DNA of 64,000 nucleotides, from positions 1 to 64,000 of the forward strand of contig NZ_BOOP01000018.1 of NCBI RefSeq assembly GCF_016863295.1, written 5' to 3'. This document shows positions 30,126 through 39,317 of this stretch, in pieces. Positions within the stretch are counted from its first letter, which is position 1. Every line of letters begins with the position of its first letter. Source of the stretch: Planotetraspora phitsanulokensis. Its GTDB lineage: Bacteria; Actinomycetota; Actinomycetes; Streptosporangiales; Streptosporangiaceae. The position numbers were made by a program, and so were the translations under genes. The notes beneath the pieces were generated by a model that was given only the letters and a program-made list of their open reading frames with translations, made no database searches and was not told where the DNA came from.

Positions 30126-31056
30126 GGCCCAGGCGGGAGCGACACGTCCCGCCTTCGGCGAGAACGCGCACATCCTGTGCGACAACCTGGTCCGCATCTA
30201 CAAGACCGAAGGCTCGTCTCGTGGCTCCGATCGGAGCGCCGCCGTCGAGGTGGTCGCTCTGCAGGGCCTCGACCTGCTGATCGACAAGGGTGAGCTGGTC
30301 GCCATCGTGGGCGCGTCCGGCTCGGGCAAGTCGACTCTCCTCAACGTGCTCTCGGGGCTCGACATCCCGACCGCGGGCCTGGCCCGCGTCGCCGGCATGG
30401 ACCTGCTGTCGATGACCTCCCGCGACCGGCTGCGTTTCCGCCGCTCCATCGTGGGATTCATCTGGCAGCAGACGGCGCGCAACCTCCTGCCGTACCTGAC
30501 CGCGCGGGAGAACGTCACGCTCCCGATGAAGCTGGCCGGCCGCCGGGCCGACAAGTCACGGGCCGGCGACCTGCTGGAGCTTCTCGGCGTCGCCGACTGC
30601 GCGGGCCGGCGGCCCGGCGAGTTGTCCGGCGGCCAGCAGCAGCGGGTCGCCATCGCCGTGGCCCTGGCCAACTCCCCCGAGGTGATCCTCGCCGACGAGC
30701 CGACGGGAGAACTCGACAGCGACACCTCCGAGGAGGTCTTCGCCGCCCTGCGCGGCGCCAACCGGGAGCTTGGCGTCACCTGCGTCATCGTGACCCACGA
30801 CCCGACGGTGTCGGAGCAGGTGGACCGGACCATCGGCATCCGCGACGGGCGCACGTCGAGCGAGACCCTGCGCCGCACGTCACAGGACGGCGGGGTGATC
30901 GCGGAGGAGTACGCCGTGCTCGACCGCGCCGGCCGCCTTCAACTGCCCCGGGACTTCATGAACGAGCTGGAGATGGAGCGCCGGGTGCGCCTGGAGCTCG
31001 AACGGGACCACATCGGAGTGTGGCCGGCCGATCGCGAGGATGAGCCGAATGACTGA
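30103..31056 (+). CDS. ABC transporter ATP-binding protein (LolD/MacB type)
   Basis: A 317-residue ATPase with Walker A GASGSGKST, signature LSGGQQQR, Walker B VILADEPT and the switch His in VTHDP. It is longer than usual: about 40 residues before the core and a C-terminal extension of about 60 residues (PRDFMNELEMERRVRLELER) that might contact the permeases. The ATG at 30103 has GGAGGTGG just upstream and lies inside the end of the permease gene. It overlaps the second ATPase gene. Confidence 0.92.
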   Translation: MPSLADLEAQAGATRPAFGENAHILCDNLVRIYKTEGSSRGSDRSAAVEVVALQGLDLLIDKGELVAIVGASGSGKSTLLNVLSGLDIPTAGLARVAGMDLLSMTSRDRLRFRRSIVGFIWQQTARNLLPYLTARENVTLPMKLAGRRADKSRAGDLLELLGVADCAGRRPGELSGGQQQRVAIAVALANSPEVILADEPTGELDSDTSEEVFAALRGANRELGVTCVIVTHDPTVSEQVDRTIGIRDGRTSSETLRRTSQDGGVIAEEYAVLDRAGRLQLPRDFMNELEMERRVRLELERDHIGVWPADREDEPND

Positions 31057-31747
31057 GCCGCTGGTCGTCGTAGAGGGCCTGCGCAAGACCTACCAGAAAG
31101 GCCCCAAGGAGGTCGCCGCGCTGAAGGACGTCTCGTTCGAGGCGTTTCCCGGCGAGCTGATCGCCATCAGGGGACGCTCCGGCTCGGGCAAGACCACCCT
31201 TCTCAACCTCGTGGGCGGGCTGGACCGGCCGGACGCGGGGCGGGTCTCCATCGCGGGCCGTTCCGTCACGGACATGGCGGAGTCGGGGCTGGTGCAGCTG
31301 CGCCGGGACGTGATCGGGTTCGTCTTCCAGAGCTTCGGCCTGGTGCCGGTGCTCTCGGCGGCCGAGAACGTGGGCGTGCCGCTCCGGCTGGCGAAGGCGG
31401 CTCCGCGGGAGCGCGACGAGCGGGTTCAGGTGCTGCTTTCTCTGGTCGGCCTGGCCGATCACGTCAACCAGCGGCCCTACGAGCTGTCCGGCGGCCAGCA
31501 GCAGCGGGTGGCGATCGCCCGTGCCCTGGCCAACCGGCCGCGCGTCCTGATCGCCGACGAGCCGACCGGGCAGCTGGACTCCCACACGGCTCGTCAGATC
31601 ATGGAGCTGATTCGCGCCCTCGTGCGGAGCGAGGGGGTCACCGCGATCGTCGCGACGCACGACCTCGGCCTGATCGCGCTGGCCGACCGGGTGCTCGAAC
31701 TGCGTGACGGCGTGCTCGTGGAGGCCGTCCCCCAGGCCGCCTCATAG
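31049..31747 (+). CDS. ABC transporter ATP-binding protein (second)
   Basis: A 232-residue compact ATPase with Walker [10 protein letters not shown], signature LSGGQQQR, Walker B VLIADEPT and switch THDLG. It is the minimal LolD/MacB size. The ATG at 31049 has GAGG 9 bp upstream; an in-frame ATG at 31040 is possible. It is the last gene of the operon and overlaps the convergent MFS gene by 6 bp. Two different ATPases and two different permeases suggest either a fully asymmetric transporter or two exchangeable pairs. Confidence 0.92.
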   Translation: MTEPLVVVEGLRKTYQKGPKEVAALKDVSFEAFPGELIAIRGRSGSGKTTLLNLVGGLDRPDAGRVSIAGRSVTDMAESGLVQLRRDVIGFVFQSFGLVPVLSAAENVGVPLRLAKAAPRERDERVQVLLSLVGLADHVNQRPYELSGGQQQRVAIARALANRPRVLIADEPTGQLDSHTARQIMELIRALVRSEGVTAIVATHDLGLIALADRVLELRDGVLVEAVPQAAS

Positions 31748-33007
31748 GTCCGCGGTTCGCGACCGGCTCGCGGCCGTGCCGGGTGCGGGTGTGCCGGGTG
31801 CGGCCGCGTCCGGCTTGGCGGCGACGTCCGCGGGCCCGCCGTCGTGATCCGTACGTGCGCGGACCTCGGGCAGGGCGACGACGGCCAGGTTGACCGCGGC
31901 GACGAGCACCGCGGCGGTGAGCAGCGGAATCGCGGTCCCCGTCCAGGCTGCGAGCGGAGCCGCGACGGCGAGCCCGAGTGGCCGAGCGACGAACGAGATC
32001 AGCGCGTCGAACGACCCGACCCGGCCGAGCGCCTCCTGCGGGATCCGCCGCTGCATGACGGTGTCCCACAGCGGGATCAGCAGGCCGAGGCCGAACATCG
32101 CGACGAAGTAGGCGCACGCGACCACGACGAGCGGCGCCGGGATCGACAGGGCCACCAAAGGGACCGCGTAGAGAGCGGCTGAGCAGTTCGTCACTGCGAG
32201 CGGGCGCGCGATCGGAAGCCTCGGCGCGAGGAGGACGCCCACGACCGTCGCCACGGTGCCGGCCTGGGCGATGACGATCCACGCGGACTCTCCGCCCAGG
32301 CTGCGCACGGCGATGACGGGGCCGAGAGTGAGCAGGAATCCCGCGCAGAGGTGCCACACGCCGTGACCGAGCACGCTGGTGAGGAACCACCGGTGGCGCC
32401 TGGCCTCACGCCAGCCCTCATGCAGGTCGGCCAGGAAGCGCCCTCGCGGACTGCTGGGCGCGGTCGTGACGATCCCACCCAAGGTGAGAGCCGAGCCGGC
32501 GAACAGCACCCCCGTGATCACGAACGACCAGCCCGCACCGGCCCAGAGGGTGAGCCCTCCGGCGAGGGCGGGTCCGCCGATCTGGGCGAATCCGTTGACC
32601 ATCCCCAGCCGCGCATTGAGCCTGAGCCTCCCCTCGGGCGGGGCCACCGCCACGACCAGTGGTGAAACCGCCGGAATTCCGAACGCCACGGCCACACCGG
32701 TCAGCGCGGCGAGCCCGGCGATCTCGCCGACCGAGGGATCACCGAGAAGGAGCCTCGCGCCGATCACCGTCTGGGTCGCGCATCGCGCCAGGTCCGCGAC
32801 GAGGATGACGCGTCTCGGCGGCAGCCGGTCCGCCACCACCCCGCCGATCGGCAACAGCAGCACCATCGGAATCGTCTCCGCGGCGAGCACGATGCCGAGA
32901 TCGACAGCCGAGCCCGTGGCCCGGATGACGGCGAGCGTCAGCCCGGTGGGGATGAGCGCGGTGGCCAGGGCGGCGACCGCCCGTCCGATGAGGAGTCGAG
33001 CAATCAT
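31742..33007 (-). CDS. MFS transporter (MFS_3 type exporter)
   Basis: A 421-residue major facilitator protein with about 12 hydrophobic helices, the loop motif GGVVADRLPPRRVILVAD between helices 2 and 3 and a second similar loop in the C-half. The family includes siderophore and drug exporters. The ATG at 33007 faces a divergent marR gene 55 bp away, and TTGACG-17-TTAGTT promoter hexamers on this strand overlap repeats that probably bind MarR. Repression by that MarR and drug export are inferred from this arrangement. Confidence 0.88.
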   Translation of the reverse strand: MIARLLIGRAVAALATALIPTGLTLAVIRATGSAVDLGIVLAAETIPMVLLLPIGGVVADRLPPRRVILVADLARCATQTVIGARLLLGDPSVGEIAGLAALTGVAVAFGIPAVSPLVVAVAPPEGRLRLNARLGMVNGFAQIGGPALAGGLTLWAGAGWSFVITGVLFAGSALTLGGIVTTAPSSPRGRFLADLHEGWREARRHRWFLTSVLGHGVWHLCAGFLLTLGPVIAVRSLGGESAWIVIAQAGTVATVVGVLLAPRLPIARPLAVTNCSAALYAVPLVALSIPAPLVVVACAYFVAMFGLGLLIPLWDTVMQRRIPQEALGRVGSFDALISFVARPLGLAVAAPLAAWTGTAIPLLTAAVLVAAVNLAVVALPEVRARTDHDGGPADVAAKPDAAAPGTPAPGTAASRSRTADL

Positions 33008-33020
33008 GCCGGCAAAACTA

Positions 33021-33045
33021 ATTCGTCAACGAATAATTCGTCAAC
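33021..33045. promoter_or_regulatory. Divergent promoter/operator between the MFS and marR genes
   Basis: ATTCGTCAAC occurs twice (33021-33030 and 33036-33045), 15 bp apart, and the first copy extends to the near palindrome TTCGTCAACGAA. On the minus strand it provides TTGACG-17-TTAGTT for the MFS gene. On the plus strand TATACC (33050-33055) ends 7 bp before the marR ATG. Confidence 0.65.
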
Positions 33046-33062
33046 AAAATATACCCTGGCGT

Positions 33063-33587
33063 ATGATCGGAAAGGTGGACGACTCGGTGGACCGGCACAT
33101 CGCCCGCTGGCGGGGCAAGACGCCCTTCGACGAACGGGTGGAGGCGATCGTCACCAGGCTGCAGTTCCTGGTGAGGCATCTGTCGCGGAGCAAGGACACC
33201 GCGCTCGCCATGGTCGGCCTCCAGGATTTCGAGTTCGAGACGCTCCATCGGCTGGCCTCGCGGGGTGAGCACGGGCGAGCCACCCCGTCAGAGCTCTCGG
33301 CCGACCTCAAGCTTTCGCCGGCCGGCATGACGGGCCGGCTCGACACCCTGGAGAAGGCCGGTCTCGTGCGGCGCGTCCGCAGCGAGGAGGATCGCCGGCG
33401 GGTGGACGTCGAGCTCACCGAAGAGGGCCGTGCTACTTGGCTGAGGGCCATGGACGTGCGAGGTGAGGCCGAGGAGGACATGGTCGGCGTTCTCACCACC
33501 GCCGATCAGGATGTGCTCGCCGCTCTGCTCAAGCGGATGCTGCTCCAGGTCGAGGAGCCCGGCCCTCATGAGGCCCCGGAGGAGTGA
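33063..33587 (+). CDS. MarR-family transcriptional regulator
   Basis: A 174-residue winged-helix regulator. The recognition region is TPSELSADLKLSPAGMTGRLDTLEKAGL, followed by the wing SEEDRRRVDVELTEEG. About 50 extra residues precede the usual MarR core. Regulators of this family bind palindromes in the intergenic region and release DNA on binding phenolic or drug ligands. The ATG at 33063 is 7 bp after TATACC, suggesting a leaderless mRNA. It very likely controls itself and the divergent exporter. Confidence 0.9.
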   Translation: MIGKVDDSVDRHIARWRGKTPFDERVEAIVTRLQFLVRHLSRSKDTALAMVGLQDFEFETLHRLASRGEHGRATPSELSADLKLSPAGMTGRLDTLEKAGLVRRVRSEEDRRRVDVELTEEGRATWLRAMDVRGEAEEDMVGVLTTADQDVLAALLKRMLLQVEEPGPHEAPEE

Positions 33588-33707
33588 GCCCGGCCGCCGG
33601 TCGGCGGCGGACGCCGGACGGCGAGGGAGGCGACACGGCGAGGGAGGCGACAGGGCCACCAGCGCAGGCGGCTCGGCCGTTCGTGGCCCTCGGCGATATG
33701 TCCGGCA

Positions 33708-33883
33708 GGTCCAGTGACTCAGCGATTCAGCAGCTCAGCGACTCAGTGGCCCAGCAGCTCAGCGGCCCAGCAGCTCAGCGACTCAGCGGCCCAGCAGCTC
33801 AGCGACTCAGCGGCCCAGCGGCCCAGCGGGCCAGTGACTCAGCGGCTCAAGGGCCCAGTAGCCCAGCGACTCAGTGGCTCAGC
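33708..33883. repeat. 8-bp tandem array, 22 degenerate units
   Basis: Twenty-two head-to-tail octamers follow the pattern R-R-N-Y-CA-R-Y, mainly GACTCAGC, AGCTCAGC and GGCCCAGC. The array fills the gap between the convergent marR and holA genes, and its last unit contains the holA stop codon (33879-33881). The 8-bp period does not preserve reading frame, so any protein frame through it is an artefact. The 120 bp between marR and the array hold nothing recognisable. Confidence 0.93.
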
Positions 33884-34844
33884 GACCGGTACGGCTGGCG
33901 ACGATGACCTGGACGGCGCGCTCCAGCGCGTACCCCGGATCCGTGCCGGCACCCTTGACCTGCTCGTCGGCCGAGGCGACCGCCTGCATGGCGATGGAGA
34001 TGCCCTCCGGCCCCCATCCGCTCAGCTGGCGCTTGACCCGGTCGATCTTCCATGGGGGCATCCCCACATGGCCGGCGAGCTGGGCTCCGCGCAGGTTGCG
34101 TGGCGCGCCCCCCACCTTCGCCAGTGAGCGGAGGCCGCCCGCGAGGGCGCTGACGATCAGGACCGGCGCCACCCCGGTGGCCACGGCCCAGCGGAGCTGC
34201 TCAAGCGCCTCGCCGAGTCGCCCTTCGATCGCGAGATCGGAGATGGCGAAGCCGGTGACCTCGGCCCGGCCCCGGTGGTAACGGGCGACCGCGGCCTCGT
34301 CGATGGTCTTCCCCGAGGTGTCGAATGCCAGCTGGCCACAGGCGGCGGCCAGCTCGCGCAGGTCGCTGCCCACGGCGTCGAGCAGAGCCTGGGCGGCGGC
34401 GGGGGCGATCGAGCGGCCGTGCCTCCTGACCTCGGCCTTGATGAAGTCGAGCCGCTCCCCCGGTTTCGTCGGCTTGGCCACCGTGACGACCTCGGCGCCC
34501 GCCTTCTTGACGCCGTCGACGAGGGCCTTCCCCTTGACCCCGCCGGGGTGGGCGAGGATCAGCACGGTGTCGTCCGCCGGGTGCGCGGTGTACTTCACGA
34601 TCTCGGCGATGACGTCCTTCTGGAGGTCCTGCGCCGACCGGATCACGACGACTGACCGGTCATCGAAGAGGGACGGCGAGGCGAGCTGGGCCAGCTCCCC
34701 GGTCTCGACCTTCCCTCCCACGAGGTCGTGCACCTCCGCCTCCGGATCGGCGTCGCGCACCGCCGAAACGACGGCCCCGACGGCTCGGTCCACGAGGAAC
34801 TCCTCATCGCCGACGACGAGGGTCACGGGAGCTGGATTCGCCAT
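33879..34844 (-). CDS. holA: DNA polymerase III delta subunit
   Basis: A 321-residue clamp-loader subunit. The N-terminal AAA-like domain (VTLVVGDEEFLVDRAV) lacks a functional Walker A, as expected for delta, and the C-terminal collar domain contains LEQLRWAVATGVAPVLIVSALA. It opens the beta clamp during loading. ATG 34844 (MANPAP) is chosen; ATG 34856 would add 4 residues, and neither has a strong ribosome site. The stop codon is formed by the 8-bp repeat array. Confidence 0.93.
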   Translation of the reverse strand: MANPAPVTLVVGDEEFLVDRAVGAVVSAVRDADPEAEVHDLVGGKVETGELAQLASPSLFDDRSVVVIRSAQDLQKDVIAEIVKYTAHPADDTVLILAHPGGVKGKALVDGVKKAGAEVVTVAKPTKPGERLDFIKAEVRRHGRSIAPAAAQALLDAVGSDLRELAAACGQLAFDTSGKTIDEAAVARYHRGRAEVTGFAISDLAIEGRLGEALEQLRWAVATGVAPVLIVSALAGGLRSLAKVGGAPRNLRGAQLAGHVGMPPWKIDRVKRQLSGWGPEGISIAMQAVASADEQVKGAGTDPGYALERAVQVIVASRTGR

Positions 34845-34899
34845 GTCTGGCAGCATGCCACGCCGCGCCGGGTGTGGCACATCCCGCGGTACACGGACC

Positions 34900-37362
34900 T
34901 CATCCCTTCCTCGGCACGATCCCGAGCCGGCCCTCCTGGGCGGTCACGGCGAGATCGCCGGACAGGTCGGTGCGGTAGACCCGCATGCCGAGCAGACCGA
35001 GCCGCTGCGTCGTCAGCGGGGCCGGATGGCCGTAGTCGTTGACCGCTCCGACGCTGATCAACGCGGCACGCGCCCGGGTGGCGCCCAGAAACCCCGGATC
35101 CTGCCGCCGGGAACCGTGGTGGGGAACCTTGAGGACGTCGACGGACGGGACTCCGGCACGCGCCAGGAGGGCCTGCGACTCGGTCTCGAGATCTCCGGCG
35201 AGCAACGCGGATCCGATGAGCCCTCCCGCCGGCGCGAACCAGCGGACGAGCAGCACGATGCTGGCGTTGTTGGCGACGGCCCCCTCCCCCGGGCCCTGGC
35301 GAGGGGCGTCGGACGACGGAGCGATGACGGTGATCTCCGCGCCGCCGAACCGCCACCGCGTCCCCGGCGGCATCACCCACTCGGGGACTCCCCTCGCCCG
35401 CAACCGCCAGGAGACGCGGGCGCTCTCCCTCTCGGGGACGCGACCCGGGCTCACCAGCGCTGCGCCCACGGCTCTGCCGCGCATCGCGCCTTCGAGGCCG
35501 CCGACATGGTCGAGATGGGGATGCGTGAGCACCATCAACGGCACCTGCCGGACGTCGAGATCGCGCAGGCAGCGGTCGACCGGTCCGGGCTCGGGACCTG
35601 TATCGATCACTATGGCCCTGCCGGGGCCGGCGGATACGGCCAGCGCGTCTCCCTGGCCCACGTCGCAGGCGACCAGCAACCATCCGGGCGGGGGCCACGG
35701 GGAGCTCACGGGCCCCGCGACCAGGACGGCGACCAGAGCGCCGGCGAGCAGGGCAAGCGCCGCCCGCCTGTACGCCCGTCGCCTCATCACCGCCCACACC
35801 GTCACCGCGGCGGCCGCCAGCAGAACGAGACCGGCGAGTCCCCCCGGCCAGCCGATCGTCGCCATGGGAACCGCGGCGGCGTGCTCGGCGACGACGATGA
35901 TCCAGCCGGCGGCCCAGCCCGCGGGATGCACCAGGATCTGAGCCGCTCCCATGCTCAGCGGGGCGACGACCGCCGCGGCGAAGCCGAGCACGGTGGCCGG
36001 CGCGACCGCCGGCCCCGCGAGCAGATTCGCCGGGACGGCCACGAGGTCGAGCCGGCCGGACATGAGCACCAGCACCGGCGTCACGGCCGCCTGCGCCGCG
36101 GCGGGCACCGCGACCGCCTCCGCCGCGAGCATCGGCATCCGCTCCGCCAGCCGTTCGCGCCAGCGCGGAGCGAGCACCAGGATGCCGCCGGTCGCGAAGA
36201 CGGAGAGGGCGAAGCCGTACTGCCTGGCGAGTCCCGGATCGAAGAGGATCAGGCCGAGCACGGTGGCGGACAGGACGGCCACCCCGTCCTTCGGCCGGCC
36301 GGCGCCGAGCGCGACCGCGGCGATCGATCCCATGACGAGCGCCCGCAGCACGCTGGGCGACGGCCTCGCGACCACGGCGAACCCGAGCATCGCGACGATC
36401 ATGAGGAGCGCGCGCAGGGGCAGCGGCAGCCCGGCGATCCTCGCGAGGGCGAGGACGGCTCCCGCGATCAAGGCGAGGTTCGCTCCGGAGACGGCGGTCA
36501 GGTGGCTGAGCCCGGCCGTGGTGAAGTCCTGCCTGATCTGGTCGTCCATCCGCGACACGTCGCCGACCACCAGGCCGGGGAGCAGCCCCCGCTGGCCGGG
36601 AGGCAGAACGTCGCTCGCCTCGCGGAGGCCGGCGCGCACCTCCCCCGCCACGGTCTGCGCGGCCGACGGATCGCCGAGGAGCTCCGGACCGCCTCGCACG
36701 AGCAGGACGGCGGCGGTCAGCTCGCCCGCCTCCGCGGGCCCCAGGCGTCCCCGGACCCTCACCTTCTGGCTGGGCAGCAGCGTGCTCCACCCCTCCCCCG
36801 AGCCGAAGAGCACGATCGGCACGTCCACGGCGAAACGCTCCGTGGCGGAGGTCACGGACACCATGCGCGCCTCGACCACGGCGCTGTCCCGCTGAACGAC
36901 TCCGCCGCGATGGGGCCGCACGCGGGGGTCGTCGGTGATCACGACGTCCGCCGTCACCGAGGCGCTCCGCGCCGCCAGTCCGGGCACCGGGCCGCTGGTG
37001 ACGGCGTGCACCTTGAAGGCCACGATGGCGGCGGTGGCCGACAGGCACGCGAGGGTCCCCACGACGACGTTCCGGGCGCCGGGCGACCTCATGTTCCGGG
37101 CCCGATGCCGTATCCCGGGCGTTCGCGCGCGGGGCGATGTGCGAAGGCGTGCACCAGGTGGCCTGGACATGAGCGCGGCCCAGCACGTCGCCGCAGCGAC
37201 GGCGGCGACGACGGCCGTCACCGCACCTGCGGCGGCCGAGCATCCCAGCAGGACGATCGCCGCCGCCCAGGACGCCAGGGCGGGTGCGACCAGCGGCAGC
37301 GCGTGCGTCGCCCCTGTCTCCGGCCTCGGTCCGGCTCCGCGATCCGCGGCTCCCGCCGTCAC
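34900..37362 (-). CDS. comEC: ComEC/Rec2 DNA-uptake channel protein
   Basis: An 820-residue membrane protein with the ComEC order: N-terminal helices, a DUF4131/OB-like outer region (about 130-260), the competence domain of many helices (GLSHLTAVSGANLALI) and a C-terminal metallo-beta-lactamase domain with THPHLDHVGG and VLKVPHHGSR. ComEC forms the inner-membrane channel for single-stranded DNA in competent bacteria; in actinomycetes its role is mostly untested. The GTG start overlaps the comEA stop by GTGA. Confidence 0.93.
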   Translation of the reverse strand: MTAGAADRGAGPRPETGATHALPLVAPALASWAAAIVLLGCSAAAGAVTAVVAAVAAATCWAALMSRPPGARLRTSPRARTPGIRHRARNMRSPGARNVVVGTLACLSATAAIVAFKVHAVTSGPVPGLAARSASVTADVVITDDPRVRPHRGGVVQRDSAVVEARMVSVTSATERFAVDVPIVLFGSGEGWSTLLPSQKVRVRGRLGPAEAGELTAAVLLVRGGPELLGDPSAAQTVAGEVRAGLREASDVLPPGQRGLLPGLVVGDVSRMDDQIRQDFTTAGLSHLTAVSGANLALIAGAVLALARIAGLPLPLRALLMIVAMLGFAVVARPSPSVLRALVMGSIAAVALGAGRPKDGVAVLSATVLGLILFDPGLARQYGFALSVFATGGILVLAPRWRERLAERMPMLAAEAVAVPAAAQAAVTPVLVLMSGRLDLVAVPANLLAGPAVAPATVLGFAAAVVAPLSMGAAQILVHPAGWAAGWIIVVAEHAAAVPMATIGWPGGLAGLVLLAAAAVTVWAVMRRRAYRRAALALLAGALVAVLVAGPVSSPWPPPGWLLVACDVGQGDALAVSAGPGRAIVIDTGPEPGPVDRCLRDLDVRQVPLMVLTHPHLDHVGGLEGAMRGRAVGAALVSPGRVPERESARVSWRLRARGVPEWVMPPGTRWRFGGAEITVIAPSSDAPRQGPGEGAVANNASIVLLVRWFAPAGGLIGSALLAGDLETESQALLARAGVPSVDVLKVPHHGSRRQDPGFLGATRARAALISVGAVNDYGHPAPLTTQRLGLLGMRVYRTDLSGDLAVTAQEGRLGIVPRKG

Positions 37363-38270
37363 AGGGCGACCTTGTCCTTGATCTCGGAGAATCGTTTCTC
37401 CCCGACCCCGGAGACCTCACGGAGCTGATCGACGCTCTGGAAGCCGCCATGCGCCTCGCGGAACTCGATGATGCGCTCGGCGAGCACGTCACCGACACCC
37501 GGCAGGCCGTTGAGCTGCTCCGCTGTCGCCGAGTTGAGGCTGATGAGACCACCCGCGGCCGCACCGGCCGGCGTGACGTCTCCGGGAGACGTCGGCGTGG
37601 GAGCACCCACCACGATCTGCTCGCCGTCCACGAGACGCCGGGCGAGATTCAGCGCGCCCGGTTTCGCACCCGGCCGGATCCCGCCTGCGGCGTCGATGGC
37701 GTCGGCGACCCGGGACCCCGTCGCCAGCGACAGCACCCCCGGTCGCCGCACCTTGCCCGTCACGTACACGACGACGCTCGCCGTCGGCGACGGGGACGCC
37801 GCCACAATCGAGGAGACGCTCATCGGAACGGGCGGAGTCAGCGGCTCGGCCACCGGTCGCGAACGCCATGCGAAGACGCCCGCCACGATCGCCGCGAGCG
37901 TGCCCAGGACGACGAGCACCCGCAGGCACGGCACACCGGGATCGAGCAGCGGAACCGCGCCCGCCAGACGCCCGCGCATCCGCGCCCCAAGTGAGTCCAC
38001 TGAGTCCACGGCAGACGACTCCTCCTCCGTCAGGACCGGTTCGTACGGCTCACGCCCCGCGACAGCCGTACGAACCACGTGGGGGGCCTCGTGGGGCGAA
38101 CCGAACGACGGCGGCGGACCGGGCAGGGGACGCTCACGGGCAACCGGCGGCCCTGACTCCACCGGCGCCGTCAGACGGCGCAGACGAGCCTCTACCGCGA
38201 CGCGTTGAGCCGCCTGCTGCGTGGTTCGCACCCGGGAGACGCTAGGTGGGCGCGAGGCGTCCGCCCCCAC
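37359..38270 (-). CDS. comEA: ComEA-like helix-hairpin-helix DNA-binding protein
   Basis: A 303-residue protein with a long disordered cytoplasmic N-terminus (about 1-115), one membrane helix (about 117-135), an SLBB domain (VVYVTGKVRRPGVLSL) and two C-terminal helix-hairpin-helix motifs (LPGVGDVLAERIIEF and VSGVGEKRFSEIK). It should bind incoming double-stranded DNA outside the membrane and hand it to ComEC. The GTG start at 38270 is the first available; the N-terminal region is poorly conserved, so the true start could lie further in. The 138 bp upstream hold nothing recognisable. Confidence 0.9.
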   Translation of the reverse strand: MGADASRPPSVSRVRTTQQAAQRVAVEARLRRLTAPVESGPPVARERPLPGPPPSFGSPHEAPHVVRTAVAGREPYEPVLTEEESSAVDSVDSLGARMRGRLAGAVPLLDPGVPCLRVLVVLGTLAAIVAGVFAWRSRPVAEPLTPPVPMSVSSIVAASPSPTASVVVYVTGKVRRPGVLSLATGSRVADAIDAAGGIRPGAKPGALNLARRLVDGEQIVVGAPTPTSPGDVTPAGAAAGGLISLNSATAEQLNGLPGVGDVLAERIIEFREAHGGFQSVDQLREVSGVGEKRFSEIKDKVAL

Positions 38271-38408
38271 CGGAACGGCGCTCTGTGGATGACGCGATGC
38301 CTGTGGAAACGCAGGCCGCTCACTTGCTCGCCGGTGAAAGCGCCACCGCTCACGCAGACGCCCGCCGAACGACCGGGCGCTCTGGACTCTGGCTGAACCG
38401 CCGGGCGC

Positions 38409-39254
38409 TCACTCGGTCGCCGTGGAGACCGTCACGCCGAGCAGGCCGGGGCCGACATGGGCGCCCAGCGCCGGCCCGACCTCGACGACCATCATGCGGA
38501 CGAGTCCGGGCAGCCGGGCGCTCAGACTCTCCGCGAGCGCGCCGGCCCGGGCCGAGGCCATGAGATGTTGCACCGCCACGTTCACCGGCTCGTCCGCGGC
38601 CACCTCGACCGCCAGGTCCTCGAGGCGGGCGATCGCGCGGCCCGCCGTACGGACCTTCTCCACGACGGTGATCGGGCCGTCGCCGAGTCGCATCAGCGGC
38701 TTGATCGCCAGAGCGGAGCCCACGAGGTTGGCGGCGGCGCCGATGCGGCCGCTCCGCCGGAGGTGCTCGAGCGTGTCGACGTAGAAGAACGTGCGGGTGA
38801 CGTCGGCACACCGCCTCGCCGCGGACACGACGTCGGCGAGAGCCGCTCCCCGCCGGGCCGCCTGCGCCGCGGCCAGCACGGGGAAGCCGAGCCCCATGGC
38901 GATGGACCGGCTGTCGATCACCTCGACGGGGATCGGCGCCTCCCGCGCGGAGACGAGAGCGGAGTCCACCGTGCCCGACAACTCGCCGGAAAGGTGGACG
39001 GAGACGATGCCCGTCGCTCCCTGCGCGGCCGCCTCCCCGTAGACGTCGGTGAACAGTTGCGGCGACGGCCGCGACGTGGTGGCGCCGCCGCGCAGGGCAT
39101 CGGCGACGGCGGAGGTGTCGATGGGCGTCCGGTCCTCGATGATCTGGCCGTCATAGGCGACCCGTAACGTGACGACGGCGATCCCCTGCCTGGCCGCCTC
39201 GGCCTCGCCCAGATACGCGGTGGAATCCGTGACGACGGCGATCATCGGGGGCAT
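38409..39254 (-). CDS. DegV family fatty-acid-binding protein
   Basis: A 281-residue DegV protein: N-terminal VVTDSTAYL, the TSRPSPQLF ligand-loop motif, VSVHLSGELSGTVDSA, and a C-terminal domain. DegV/FakB proteins hold a fatty acid in a buried tunnel and present it to the kinase FakA. In this window there is no FakA. ATG 39254 is preceded by TACTCT after 6 bp, suggesting leaderless transcription; ATG 39245 (MIAVV) is an alternative. Confidence 0.9.
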   Translation of the reverse strand: MPPMIAVVTDSTAYLGEAEAARQGIAVVTLRVAYDGQIIEDRTPIDTSAVADALRGGATTSRPSPQLFTDVYGEAAAQGATGIVSVHLSGELSGTVDSALVSAREAPIPVEVIDSRSIAMGLGFPVLAAAQAARRGAALADVVSAARRCADVTRTFFYVDTLEHLRRSGRIGAAANLVGSALAIKPLMRLGDGPITVVEKVRTAGRAIARLEDLAVEVAADEPVNVAVQHLMASARAGALAESLSARLPGLVRMMVVEVGPALGAHVGPGLLGVTVSTATE

Positions 39255-39317
39255 ATCGAGAGAGTAACCGCTCGCGATCTCCGGGACACGTGGATGATCG
39301 CGCGAGTGGGCGGCGGG

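Noticed and set aside
27738-30197. 819-codon minus-strand frame opposite the second permease
   Set aside because: It is rich in Gly, Arg, His and Asp with no domain, while the plus strand codes for a membrane protein with coupled start and stop.
33708-33883. CRISPR array or Chi-like recombination sites in the octamer array
   Set aside because: Units are contiguous with no spacers, so it is not a CRISPR. The likeness of GCTG-starting octamers to the E. coli Chi sequence is superficial, and actinobacteria are not known to use that site.
33584-34127. Repetitive protein frames through the 8-bp array
   Set aside because: The 8-bp period makes three similar frames (AAQRLSGP-like) that are by-products of the array and overlap the end of holA.
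34303-37428. 1041-codon plus-strand frame opposite holA and comEC
   Set aside because: It spans two recognised genes on the other strand and has no membrane or domain character of its own.
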